DNA of 64,000 nucleotides from Hyalangium versicolor (GTDB taxonomy: Bacteria > Myxococcota > Myxococcia > Myxococcales > Myxococcaceae). Position 1 is the stretch's first letter. Each line of letters opens with the position of its first letter. The translations under genes were made by a program, and so were the position numbers. A model generated the notes under the pieces. It was given only the letters and a program-made list of their open reading frames with translations. It searched no databases and was not told where the DNA came from. Positions 9,039 to 17,268 of the stretch are shown here, piece by piece. The DNA is taken from positions 496,001 through 560,000 of the forward strand of contig NZ_JAHXBF010000003.1 in assembly GCF_020103695.1 (NCBI RefSeq), given 5' to 3'.

Positions 9039-10409
9039 TCACTGCCTCCGGGTCACCAGCTTGTTGAGAGAAGTGCCCTCCGTCGAGATCTGTTTCGCCA
9101 ACCGTTCGAGTTCCGCCGTCAGCGCCTTCCGGCACTGTTCGATGGTGCTACAGCCCTTGGTCGCTTCATCCAGTCGCTTGTAGATCCGCTCGTGGTACTC
9201 CTGTGGGTGGGGGCCTTGGTGGCCCTTGACGCGGACTTTGTTTGCCGGGTCGTTCAGCAACATGCCTGCCCGATCAAAAATCTTCTGGAACTTCGGCGTC
9301 CATGGACCACCACTGTGGGTGGCCTCAGTCCATTTGTCGGTGGCAATGTGATGATCATGCCCCTCCATGTCCACCGGGCTGGAAGCTGCACCGCTCAAGC
9401 TCTGGGCCGTCGTAGCGACCGCGTTGGGAGCCAGCGCGATGGTGATCGCATCGGCGGTCACGGCCACGGCCTCCACCTGCGCCACCTGGGTCAATTGGAC
9501 TCCCACCCGCGCCGCGCCCGCTGCTGATGCTTGAGCTGAGCCAGGCAGCGTGGGCACCTTGGCCGAGAAGCTGGCGGCCGTCTGGCCAATGGCAGCGGTG
9601 AGCAGCAGGGCAAATGCCCGCGCAGCATTTTTCCCCATCACCTTGCCGTACTTCCTCCCGGCCTCGTGGATCGCCGCGAACGAGGTGGCGTGATCCAACT
9701 CTTCCACCATCCGCCTGAAGCCCTGGATGAGCGTCCAGAATGTGTCCACCCCGATATAGCAGACGAAGGTTGCTGTGAGGACCGTCGCCAATCCCTTGGA
9801 GAACACCGGTTCGGGCGCCAGCCACATCGCCGCGTAGATCGCCATCGTCCAGTAAAGGGACGCCTTGATCGCTTCCGGGTCGGCCATGTCCTTGAAGGAC
9901 TGCATCATCTCCGGAACGATCTCTTCGATGGCGAAGGACATGGCCAGGGCGTAGCGGCCATCCCCGGTGAGGACGGGGCTGTTCATCAGCGCCTTCCGGC
10001 AATCCCCAGGCTTGCCGAGGGCCTCGCAGAACTGCAAGTACTCCTGCGTCACTCTCGCCGCCACATCGGCCCACTGTGAAGCCGGGGGCGGCGAATCCAG
10101 TGGAACAACACCTTCGCGCTGGGTGTATCGGTACCAGCCGCTGCGAGGGGGGACTTCGAACATCTCCCTCGCGGCTTTCTCAGGATTGAACGAGAGCCTC
10201 ATCCGCCGGGCTTCCTTCGAGATGGCCTTGACGAACTCCTCCTCTTCCAGCTCCACCGGCTTGGATTTGCCCGTGCGGGGGAGGTGGATGAGGGGCTGGC
10301 CCTGTTCCATGTCGAGGCGAACCCCGGGCGTCGTGCTGCCGTGCGTCGTGCTGCACGTGGTGGACAGGGCCAAGAACAAGACCGCAACGGCCAGACGACG
10401 AGGAGCCAT
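9039..10409 (-). CDS. SitA-type polymorphic toxin lipoprotein with AHH nuclease tip
   Basis: The 456-residue product starts with a lipoprotein signal (MAPRRLAVAVLFLALSTTC; Cys19 is the likely lipidated residue, though the lipobox is atypical). A conserved middle part follows, with hydrophobic segments at ~175-235. The C-terminus (~350-456) carries DHHIATDK, then RAGMLLNDPANKV and GHQGPHPQEYH, the His-rich pattern of AHH/HNH-like nuclease toxins. In Myxococcus, SitA lipoproteins pass between kin by TraAB outer-membrane exchange and poison cells lacking the immunity gene. GGAGG stands 7 nt before the ATG. The downstream gene encodes the presumed immunity protein. The catalytic role of the His residues is inferred. 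Confidence 0.82.
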   Translation of the reverse strand: MAPRRLAVAVLFLALSTTCSTTHGSTTPGVRLDMEQGQPLIHLPRTGKSKPVELEEEEFVKAISKEARRMRLSFNPEKAAREMFEVPPRSGWYRYTQREGVVPLDSPPPASQWADVAARVTQEYLQFCEALGKPGDCRKALMNSPVLTGDGRYALAMSFAIEEIVPEMMQSFKDMADPEAIKASLYWTMAIYAAMWLAPEPVFSKGLATVLTATFVCYIGVDTFWTLIQGFRRMVEELDHATSFAAIHEAGRKYGKVMGKNAARAFALLLTAAIGQTAASFSAKVPTLPGSAQASAAGAARVGVQLTQVAQVEAVAVTADAITIALAPNAVATTAQSLSGAASSPVDMEGHDHHIATDKWTEATHSGGPWTPKFQKIFDRAGMLLNDPANKVRVKGHQGPHPQEYHERIYKRLDEATKGCSTIEQCRKALTAELERLAKQISTEGTSLNKLVTRRQ

Positions 10410-10851
10410 CAGACGCCCTCCAGATGAGGAGAGTTCGAGTCTAGGGAAGGGTTCCCCCAGAGGCGATGACGCCCCGGGTCCCATTCGCACCCCACCACGG
10501 GAGGGTGAAGCTGTCCGGCATCTCTCCACGATGCAACGTGGTCCGGTGAATCTCCCCTCCTTGGTGGGATAAGGGCCATGGTGGAGGCTTCGCCCCCGTA
10601 CCTGTCACGCTGCGGACGAGGCGTGAGCAGTCGGGCGGGAAGGGGGTGAACGCCATGCTGAGCGCCGTGAGGAAGCTGCTGGCCTCAACACCTGGTGCTC
10701 CGCTCGTGGAGCGAGCCAGGGGAGGACGAGGAACTTTCGCCCCGGAAGAAGGCATCGAAATCCCCCGTGCAGGGCACGCCCAGGAGGACTGGCCCGTCGC
10801 CAGGGGCTTCATGTGTGTCCCCGACGGGATTCGAACCCGTGGTGGCATGGC
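10410..10851. other. 442-bp intergenic region between toxin and tetR genes
   Basis: No frame here has a convincing start, ribosome site and protein-like composition. It should contain the promoter of the toxin gene (minus strand) near 10410-10500, but no clear -35/-10 pair was found. The right end holds a tRNA-like 3' remnant (separate entry). Confidence 0.6.
10816..10850 (-). pseudogene. 3'-terminal tRNA remnant (T-arm plus acceptor 3' strand)
   Basis: On the minus strand the sequence ACGGGTTCGAATCCCGT (10840-10824) is a perfect T-arm with 5-bp stem and TTCGAAT loop. It is followed by CGGGGAC and an A, which look like the 3' acceptor strand and discriminator base. A matching 5' acceptor strand (GTCCCCG) is absent from the next ~100 nt upstream, which instead encode the end of the TetR protein. 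Only the 3' half of a tRNA is therefore present. Such fragments are typical scars of elements that integrate into tRNA 3' ends. The amino-acid identity cannot be assigned. Confidence 0.72.
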
Positions 10852-11466
10852 TCACGCAGGCGTGAGCCGCGCCTCGAACACATGCGCCCAGTGGGCGAGC
10901 ACCTTGCGGCGCCGGGCGCTGTCGTCGTGGAGAAGGTTCGCAAGCGCCAGGCCACGCAGGAGATCGAGCGTCGCGCGCACGGTGTCGCGGACATCCCGGT
11001 CGCGTTCGTCGAGGCCCAGCAGCTCGACCGTAAGCCGGTGCACTTCCCGGCCCACGTGCGTTTCGAGCGGGAGCAACTGCGTTTTCAGCTCCTCATCGGT
11101 GACGGCCGCCACCCACAGGTGCGTCGCGGCCCGGAAGAGTGGGCCAGTGAAGACGTCTGCGAGCAGGTTCAGCAGTGGCTCGATGCGTCGCTGGTTCTTG
11201 GGCAACTCCTTCGCGCGCCGCACGAGCTCCTCGACCTGCTGCTGGAAGACGTGCTCGACCGCGGCCGCGACGAGCTCCGCCCGCGTCGGGAAGTGGTGCT
11301 GGCAAGCACCCCGCGAGACGCCCGCCCGCTCGGCGATGGCTGAGGTCGTGGCGCCCGCCCAGCCTTGCTCCGCGAGCACCTCGATGGCGGCGGCCATCAG
11401 CTTCTGTCGCGTCACACGGCTGCGCTCCTGCTCCTGCCTCGTCGCTCCAGTCGCCGGACTGCTCAT
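10852..11466 (-). CDS. TetR-family transcriptional regulator of the acyl-CoA operon
   Basis: The product (about 204 aa from the 11466 start) has an N-terminal TetR helix-turn-helix (TRQKLMAAAIEVLAEQGWAGATTSAIAERAGVSRGACQHHFPTRAELV, ~15-65) and a helical ligand domain. The gene is divergent from the acyl-CoA dehydrogenase gene at 11571. An alternative in-frame ATG at 11529 has a better ribosome site (AAGGAG, 8 nt), but would place the 26-bp palindrome at 11492-11517 inside the coding region. The 11466 start puts the palindrome in the divergent promoter, as expected for a TetR autorepressor. The ligand is probably a branched acyl-CoA of the neighbouring pathway (inference). Confidence 0.88.
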   Translation of the reverse strand: MSSPATGATRQEQERSRVTRQKLMAAAIEVLAEQGWAGATTSAIAERAGVSRGACQHHFPTRAELVAAAVEHVFQQQVEELVRRAKELPKNQRRIEPLLNLLADVFTGPLFRAATHLWVAAVTDEELKTQLLPLETHVGREVHRLTVELLGLDERDRDVRDTVRATLDLLRGLALANLLHDDSARRRKVLAHWAHVFEARLTPA

Positions 11467-11491
11467 GTGGCCATCTTGTTGGGCTGCCCCG

Positions 11492-11517
11492 AAAAAAGCA
11501 ATCACGCTTGCTTTTTT
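11492..11517. promoter_or_regulatory. Probable TetR operator between tetR and the acyl-CoA operon
   Basis: It is a perfect inverted repeat: AAAAAAGCAA (11492-11501), a 6-bp spacer TCACGC, then TTGCTTTTTT (11508-11517). It is AT-rich in otherwise GC-rich DNA. It lies between the divergent starts at 11466 and 11571. Size and position suit a dimeric TetR repressor acting on both genes. No experimental operator sequence is known to me for this protein. Confidence 0.65.
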
Positions 11518-11570
11518 TGGATGTCGCATGAAGACTGCTCCTTACATCGGTATCGTGAGGTGGGAAGCTC

Positions 11571-12737
11571 ATGCAGCAGACCCAGGAACACCGCGCCATC
11601 CGGCAGACCGTCCGCAAGTTCGTCGAGCAGGAACTGAACCCACACGTCGATGCATGGGAGGCCGCCGAGATCTTCCCGGCGCGCGAGGTGTTCCGGAAGC
11701 TGGGCGAGCTTGGGTTGCTCGGCATCACCAAGCCCACGGAATTCGGCGGGCTGGGGCTCGATGCATCGTTCTCGGTCGCCTTCGCCGAGGAACTTGGCCA
11801 CTGCACTTGCGGCGCGCTGCCGATGTCCATCGGTGTCGTCACCGACATGGCAACCCCGGCCCTCGCTCGTTTCGGCAGCGACGCGCTGCGACGGGAGTTT
11901 CTCGCACCGACGCTCGCTGGGGAGCGCGTCTGTTCCATCGCGGTGAGCGAGCCGGGGGCGGGCTCCGACGTCGCGGGGATTACGACGAACGCACGCCGCG
12001 ACGGTGACGACTACGTCATCGACGGCGGCAAGATGTGGATCACGAACGGCATGCAGGCCGACTGGATCTGCCTGCTCGCCAACACGGGCGACGGGCCGGC
12101 GCACGCGAACAAGTCGCTCATCGTCGTTCCCATGGATCGCCCCGGCATCACGAAGTCGAAGATCCGCAAGCTCGGCATGTGGGCATCCGATACGGCGCAG
12201 CTCTTCTTCGACAGTGTGCGTGTTCCGGTGCGCTTCCGTATCGGCGACGAGGGGCGCGGCTTCGCTATGCAGATGCAGCAGTTCCAGGAGGAGCGGCTCT
12301 TCGTTTCGGCAAGCACCCTCGTCACCTTCGACCGGCTCATCGAGCAGACGGCCGAGTACACGAGGCAGCGCAAGGCGTTCGGGCAAGCGATTCTCGACAA
12401 CCAGAGCGTCCACTTCCGGCTCGCCGAGCTCAAGACCGAGGTCGAGGCGCTGCGAGCGCTCATCTACCGGACGGTCGAGCTGTACATCGAAAACAAAGAC
12501 AACCCCGAGGTCGTGACGCTCGCTTCGATGTGCAAGCTCAAGTCGGGCCGCTTGGCTCGCGAGCTCGCCGATGGGTGCCTCCAGTACTGGGGCGGCATGG
12601 GCTTCACCTGGGACAACCCCGTCGCACGCGCCTATCGGGACCTGCGGCTGGGGTCCATCGGCGGCGGGGCCGACGAGGTGATGCTCGGCATCATCAGCAA
12701 GGCCATGGGCACGCTGCCTCGCAAGTCGCGCGGCTGA
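11571..12737 (+). CDS. Acyl-CoA dehydrogenase (citronellyl-CoA dehydrogenase/AtuD-like)
   Basis: The 388-residue enzyme is an FAD-dependent alpha,beta-dehydrogenase of acyl-CoA thioesters. It shows the family motifs VSEPGAGSDVAGITT and KMWITNG around the flavin site, and the C-terminal TRQRKAFGQAI and YWGGMGFTWDNPVARAYRDLRL. HVDAWEAAEIFPAREVFRKLGELGLLGI at the N-terminus is like the dehydrogenases found in acyclic terpene utilisation clusters. It is the first gene of a tight operon: 13 bp to the SDR gene, which sits next to a carboxylase pair. It would form the 2-enoyl-CoA that the carboxylase uses. The exact substrate (citronellyl-, isovaleryl- or another branched acyl-CoA) cannot be fixed from sequence. 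Confidence 0.9.
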   Translation: MQQTQEHRAIRQTVRKFVEQELNPHVDAWEAAEIFPAREVFRKLGELGLLGITKPTEFGGLGLDASFSVAFAEELGHCTCGALPMSIGVVTDMATPALARFGSDALRREFLAPTLAGERVCSIAVSEPGAGSDVAGITTNARRDGDDYVIDGGKMWITNGMQADWICLLANTGDGPAHANKSLIVVPMDRPGITKSKIRKLGMWASDTAQLFFDSVRVPVRFRIGDEGRGFAMQMQQFQEERLFVSASTLVTFDRLIEQTAEYTRQRKAFGQAILDNQSVHFRLAELKTEVEALRALIYRTVELYIENKDNPEVVTLASMCKLKSGRLARELADGCLQYWGGMGFTWDNPVARAYRDLRLGSIGGGADEVMLGIISKAMGTLPRKSRG

Positions 12738-12750
12738 GGAGGACAACACG

Positions 12751-13629
12751 ATGGGTTACCGATCAATCTTCGCTCCTGACGCCTTCGCGGGCCGTACGAT
12801 CGTCGTCACCGGTGCCGGCAGCGGCATCGGCCGGTGCACGGCGCACGAGCTCGCGGCGCTCGGCGCGCATGTCGTCCTCGTCGGCCGCAAGGTGGACAAG
12901 CTCGCGCGTGTCGCCGGAGAGCTTGCCGCCGAGGGCCACGCGTCGACGCAACATGCCGTCGACATCCGTGACGAGGAGGGCGTGCGCGCCATGGTCTCCG
13001 CCATCGTCGAGGCGCGCGGTCGCATCGATGGGCTCGTGAACAACGCGGGCGGACAGTTTCCTGCGCCGCTCGCGATGATCTCGAAGAAGGGCTTCGAAGC
13101 GGTCGTCTCGACGAACCTCACGGGAGGTTTCATCGTCGCGCGCGAGGTCTTCACGCAGTCGATGTGCGAGCACGGCGGAGCCATCGTCAACATGCTCGCG
13201 GATGCGTGGAACGGCATGCCGGGCATGGGGCACTCGGGCGCGGCGCGCGCCGGCATGTTCAACCTGACGCAGACGGCGGCCGTCGAGTGGGCCTCTACGG
13301 GCGTCCGCGTGAATGCCGTGGCGCCGGGCTGGGTCGCTTCGAGCGGCCTCGATACCTACGAGGATCCGGCTGTCCGTGCGCTCATTCCGGATCTGCGAAA
13401 GCAGGTGCCGCTGTACCGGCTCGCGACCGAGGCCGAGGTGAGCGCCGCCATCGTGTTCCTCCTCTCCGATGCGGCGGCCTTCATTACCGGTGAGGTCATC
13501 CGGATTGATGGCGGCGCGTCCTGTAACACGAAGGTGTTCCCGCTGCCGGAGCACTCGCGCTCGAAACCTTACGAGGGGTTCCACCTCGCCGCATCGCCGC
13601 AAATCCTCGGCGACAAGAAGGAGCAGTGA
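12751..13629 (+). CDS. SDR oxidoreductase, PECR/AtuB type
   Basis: The 292-residue protein has the Rossmann nucleotide motif TGAGSGIG (~23-30) and the NNAGGQFPAP loop. The usual SDR catalytic Tyr-x3-Lys is replaced: the aligned stretch is HSGAARAGM, so Tyr and Lys appear as Ser and Arg. IVNMLADAW lacks the usual catalytic Ser. This HSGAARAG pattern is shared with peroxisomal trans-2-enoyl-CoA reductases (PECR) and, as I recall, with AtuB of the acyclic terpene cluster, so it reflects the subfamily rather than damage. It lies between the acyl-CoA dehydrogenase and carboxyltransferase genes. A role in reducing or oxidising an enoyl/acyl-CoA or its alcohol/aldehyde precursor is inferred. Confidence 0.85.
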   Translation: MGYRSIFAPDAFAGRTIVVTGAGSGIGRCTAHELAALGAHVVLVGRKVDKLARVAGELAAEGHASTQHAVDIRDEEGVRAMVSAIVEARGRIDGLVNNAGGQFPAPLAMISKKGFEAVVSTNLTGGFIVAREVFTQSMCEHGGAIVNMLADAWNGMPGMGHSGAARAGMFNLTQTAAVEWASTGVRVNAVAPGWVASSGLDTYEDPAVRALIPDLRKQVPLYRLATEAEVSAAIVFLLSDAAAFITGEVIRIDGGASCNTKVFPLPEHSRSKPYEGFHLAASPQILGDKKEQ

Positions 13630-13630
13630 C

Positions 13631-15247
13631 GTGCCTCGGATCATTTCCCGCATCGATCCTGCTTCCGCCGCATTCTCCACGCACAGGACGGAGATGCTCG
13701 CCCGTGTCGCCGAGCTGCGCGCCATCGAGTCCAAGTCTCGCGACACCGAGCAGCAGGCCCGAGAGAAGTTTCAGCGCCGCGGACAGATCCTGCCGCGCGA
13801 GCGCCTCGCGCTGCTGCTCGACCGTGGTTCGCCCTTTCTCGAGATCTCGACACTCTGCGGCTACAAGCACCACGACGACACCGATGGTTCGCTTGCTGGC
13901 GGCAACATCATCATCGGTATCGGTTTCATCTCGGGAGTTCGTTGTCTCGTGGTCGTGAGCAACTCCGCCGTGAAGGGGGGCACCGCGACACCTTGGGGGG
14001 TCCAGAAGTCGCTCCGGGCCCAGGCTATTGCGCTCGAGAACCGGCTGCCCGTCGTGTCTCTTGTCGAGAGCGGCGGCGCGAACCTGCTCTACCAGCAGGA
14101 GATCTTCGTCCCAGGCGGCGAGACCTTCTACAACCAGGCCAGGCTGTCGGCGGCAGGCATCCCGCAGGTCACCATCGTGCACGGCTCCAGCACCGCTGGC
14201 GGGGCGTACATCCCAGGGCTCTCCGACCACGTCGTCATGGTGCGCGGCAAGGCGAAGGTGTTCCTCGCGGGGCCGCCGCTGCTGCGCGCCGCGACCGGTG
14301 AGGTGGCCACCGATGAGGATCTCGGCGGCGCCGAGATGCACGCCACCGTCGCTGGCACCGCGGACCACCTCGCCGATGACGACGCCGATGGGATCCGCAT
14401 CGCTCGCGAGGTCATCGCATCACTCGGGTGGAATGACGCGCTGCCCTCGTTCGAGCGTGCCGCCTTCGAGCCGCCGCGCTATTCCGCCGACGAACTGTGT
14501 GGCGTCGTGCCCATCGACCACCGCCGGCCCTACGACTGCCGGGAGGTGATCGCGAGGATCGTCGATGGCTCGGACTTCGCGCCCTTCAAGGATGAATACG
14601 ACGCCCTCACCGTTTGTGGCTGGGCGCGTGTCGAGGGCCGGCCCATTGGCATCATCGGCAACAATGGGCCCATTACGCCCAAGGGGTCGACCAAGGCGGG
14701 GCAGTTCATCCAACTCTGCTGCCAGGCGCGGACGCCGATCGTCTACCTGCAGAACACGACCGGCTACATGGTCGGTACACAGTCGGAGCAGGGCGGCATC
14801 GTGAAGCATGGCTCGAAGATGTTGCAGGCGGTGGCAAACGCGACCGTGCCGCAGGTGACCTTCCTGCTCGGCGGCTCTTTCGGCGCTGGGAACTACGGCA
14901 TGTGCGGCCGTGCGTTCCATCCGCGCTTCATCTTCGCGTGGCCGAACGCGCGCACGGCGGTGATGGGCGGCGAACAGGCAGCGAAGGTGCTGTCCATCGT
15001 CTTCGGCGAGAAGGCCCGCCGCGATGGGCTGCCCGTCGATGAGGCCGCGATGAGTGAGATGACGCGGCCGCTCATCGAGCAGTTCGATCGCGAGTCGGAC
15101 GCGTTCCACTGCAGCGCCCGGCTGTTCGACGACGGAGTCATCGACCCCCGGGACACGCGGCGCGTGCTCGGGTTCATCCTGTCCACCTGCGAGGAAGCCG
15201 CTCGCCGCACGCTGTCGCCGAACACCTTCGGCGTCGCCCGGCTGTAG
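13631..15247 (+). CDS. Acyl-CoA carboxylase, carboxyltransferase (beta) subunit, geranyl-/methylcrotonyl-CoA type
   Basis: The start is GTG at 13631, 1 nt after the SDR stop, with GGAG 7 nt upstream; the 538-residue length matches carboxyltransferase subunits. Two crotonase-fold halves are visible: VKGGTATPWGVQKSLRAQ, ESGGANLLYQQEIF and GSSTAGGAYIPGLSDHVVMV in the N-half, then NNGPITPKGSTKAGQFIQL, TGYMVGTQSEQGGIVKHG and FGAGNYGMCGRAFHPRFIFAWPNA in the C-half. It transfers CO2 from carboxybiotin to the gamma carbon of a 3-methyl-2-enoyl-CoA. The overall wording of the N-half is closer to my memory of AtuC (geranyl-CoA carboxylase) than to LiuB, but the substrate call is tentative. Confidence 0.9.
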   Translation: MPRIISRIDPASAAFSTHRTEMLARVAELRAIESKSRDTEQQAREKFQRRGQILPRERLALLLDRGSPFLEISTLCGYKHHDDTDGSLAGGNIIIGIGFISGVRCLVVVSNSAVKGGTATPWGVQKSLRAQAIALENRLPVVSLVESGGANLLYQQEIFVPGGETFYNQARLSAAGIPQVTIVHGSSTAGGAYIPGLSDHVVMVRGKAKVFLAGPPLLRAATGEVATDEDLGGAEMHATVAGTADHLADDDADGIRIAREVIASLGWNDALPSFERAAFEPPRYSADELCGVVPIDHRRPYDCREVIARIVDGSDFAPFKDEYDALTVCGWARVEGRPIGIIGNNGPITPKGSTKAGQFIQLCCQARTPIVYLQNTTGYMVGTQSEQGGIVKHGSKMLQAVANATVPQVTFLLGGSFGAGNYGMCGRAFHPRFIFAWPNARTAVMGGEQAAKVLSIVFGEKARRDGLPVDEAAMSEMTRPLIEQFDRESDAFHCSARLFDDGVIDPRDTRRVLGFILSTCEEAARRTLSPNTFGVARL

Positions 15248-15258
15248 CGAGGAATTCG

Positions 15259-17268
15259 ATGAAGCGCATTCACAAGGTGCTGGTCGCGAACCGGGGTGAG
15301 ATCGCTGTGCGCGTGCTGCGGACCTGCCGCCGCCTCGGCCTGCGCACCGTCGCTGTGTTCTCCGATGCGGACAGGGACGCGCCGCATGTGCGGCTCGCGG
15401 ATGAAGCGGTGCGGCTCGGGCCTCCGCCGGCCAGGGAGTCATACCTCTCCATCGAGCGGGTGATCTCGGCGGCGAAGTCGTCCGGCGCGGACTCCATTCA
15501 CCCTGGCTACGGTTTCCTCTCGGAGAACGAGCACTTCGCGCGCGCGTGCGCGGACGCCGGGCTCGTGTTCATCGGACCGCCAGCCGAGGCCATCGCGCTG
15601 ATGGGAAACAAGCGACAGGCGAAGCTGCGCATGCAGGCCGCCGACGTGCCGTGCATCCCCGGCTACGAAGCGGCGCGTCCCGGCGAGTCTCTCGACGACG
15701 AGGCCCTCGTCCGCGAGGGCACGCGCATCGGGTTCCCCGTCATGGTGAAGGCGGCAGCGGGCGGCGGCGGGCGCGGCATGCGTCTCGTCCGCGACGCTGA
15801 CGCGCTGCTGGGTGCCATCCGCTCCGCGCGCTCGGAGGCGACGAACGCGTTCGGCAGCGGCGAACTCATCCTCGAGCGTGCCATCGAAGGCGCGCGTCAC
15901 GTCGAGGTGCAGGTCTTCGCGGACGAGCATGGGAACGCGATGCATCTCGGCGAACGCGACTGCTCGGTTCAGCGGCGGCACCAGAAGGTTGTCGAGGAGA
16001 GCCCTTCACCGGCCGTCACGCCGGAGCTCCGCGCACGCATGGGGGCTGTCGCTGTACAGGCGGTCCGTGCCATTGGCTATCGCGGTGCCGGTACGATCGA
16101 GTTCCTGCTCGCTCCGAACGGCGACTTCTTCTTCATGGAGATGAACACGCGCCTGCAAGTCGAACACCCGGTGACGGAGCTCGTGACGGGGCTCGACCTG
16201 GTCGAATGGCAGCTGCGCGTCGCCGATGGAGAGCCGCTCCCGCTGAAGCAGTCGGAACTCACCTTCCGCGGGCATGCCATCGAGGTGCGGCTGTGCGCGG
16301 AGGAGCCAGAGAACGGCTTCCTTCCGCAGACGGGACGGCTCCTCGCGTGGGTGCCGCCGACAGGGGAGGGTGTCCGCGTCGATCACGGCGCGCGCGAGGG
16401 CCAGGAGATCACTCCGTTCTACGACTCCATGCAGGCGAAGCTCATCGCGCACGGGCCTGACCGGGAGACGGCTCGCGAGCGGCTCGCGGCGGCGTTGAGA
16501 GAGCTGACGGTGTTCGGCGTCGCGACGAACAGCGCGTTCCTCCAGCGCGTCCTCGCGCACGACGCGTTCCGCTCCGGTCAGTACGATACCGGCTTTGTCC
16601 CCACGTACATGCCGCCGGAGACACTGCGCGAGCTCGGGCAGGCGTCCGCCGAGGAGCAGGCCGTCCTGGCGGCATTGTTCTTCCATGACGACGCGATGGC
16701 GCTAGCCCAACGGGAAGGCTTCGACCCGGCTCTGGCCGGCTGGAGCAGCTCCTTCGCCCTTCCGGTGCCGTTGGTGCTCAAGGAGGGGGCGTCGGAGTTT
16801 CGTGCCGTCGTCCGCCCCGTTGCGCCAGCGGAGTACGAGGTGCGCATCGGCGACACGGGCGTCACGCTCGCCCTGCGTTCGAGCGCCGCTGACCGCGTCG
16901 AGGTGGAAGTGGCCGGGAGGCGTCGGGCGGTCCGGTACCGGCGCGCAGGGGAGTCCCTGTGGTGCTCCCTCGACGAAGTCACGCGCAACGTCCGTGACGT
17001 CTCCTTCCGGCCTCCCTCCGAGCGCGAGCGCACCGGAGACGGCCGCGTCCGCGCGCCGATGGACGGCCGCATCATCCAGGTTCGCGCTCAGGCTGGAGCG
17101 GCCGTGACGAAGGGGGAGGTGCTCGTCGTCCTCGAAGCCATGAAGATGGAATCGCCGCTCGTTGCCCCCACTGACGGCGTCGTCACCGAGCTGAGCGTCA
17201 CGGTCGGCGCCCAGGTGCCGGCTCGACACGTCGTTGCGGTCGTCACGCCCAAGGGCAAGGCGGATTGA
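15259..17268 (+). CDS. Acyl-CoA carboxylase, biotin carboxylase-BCCP (alpha) subunit
   Basis: The 669-residue protein holds a biotin carboxylase domain (~1-450: VLVANRGEIAVRV, HPGYGFLSEN, AAAGGGGRGM ATP loop, EMNTRLQVEHPVTE) and a C-terminal biotinyl domain with EAMKM, whose Lys629 is the biotin site. The linker between them (~450-595) is the BT-like part that docks the beta subunit. It makes carboxybiotin from bicarbonate and ATP and passes it to the subunit encoded 11 bp upstream. Together with the dehydrogenase and SDR this gives an atu/liu-like core, but no hydratase, lyase or ligase gene is adjacent. Confidence 0.93.
   Translation: MKRIHKVLVANRGEIAVRVLRTCRRLGLRTVAVFSDADRDAPHVRLADEAVRLGPPPARESYLSIERVISAAKSSGADSIHPGYGFLSENEHFARACADAGLVFIGPPAEAIALMGNKRQAKLRMQAADVPCIPGYEAARPGESLDDEALVREGTRIGFPVMVKAAAGGGGRGMRLVRDADALLGAIRSARSEATNAFGSGELILERAIEGARHVEVQVFADEHGNAMHLGERDCSVQRRHQKVVEESPSPAVTPELRARMGAVAVQAVRAIGYRGAGTIEFLLAPNGDFFFMEMNTRLQVEHPVTELVTGLDLVEWQLRVADGEPLPLKQSELTFRGHAIEVRLCAEEPENGFLPQTGRLLAWVPPTGEGVRVDHGAREGQEITPFYDSMQAKLIAHGPDRETARERLAAALRELTVFGVATNSAFLQRVLAHDAFRSGQYDTGFVPTYMPPETLRELGQASAEEQAVLAALFFHDDAMALAQREGFDPALAGWSSSFALPVPLVLKEGASEFRAVVRPVAPAEYEVRIGDTGVTLALRSSAADRVEVEVAGRRRAVRYRRAGESLWCSLDEVTRNVRDVSFRPPSERERTGDGRVRAPMDGRIIQVRAQAGAAVTKGEVLVVLEAMKMESPLVAPTDGVVTELSVTVGAQVPARHVVAVVTPKGKAD

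Noticed and set aside
10441..10848. 135-codon minus-strand frame between tetR and the toxin gene
   Set aside because: No ribosome site, begins inside the tRNA remnant and has no protein-like composition.
10811..10905. Complete tRNA gene
   Set aside because: The 5' acceptor strand, D-arm and anticodon arm are missing; the upstream DNA encodes the TetR C-terminus.
10646..12007. 453-codon plus-strand frame across the tRNA remnant and tetR
   Set aside because: Its start reads through the tRNA fragment (VPDGIRTRG is the usual translation of an antisense tRNA T-arm), and the rest is antisense to tetR and out of frame with the dehydrogenase.
12751..13629. SDR gene as an inactivated pseudogene
   Set aside because: The changed catalytic residues match a known subfamily (HSGAARAG, as in PECR), the frame is intact and the gene sits in a tight operon.
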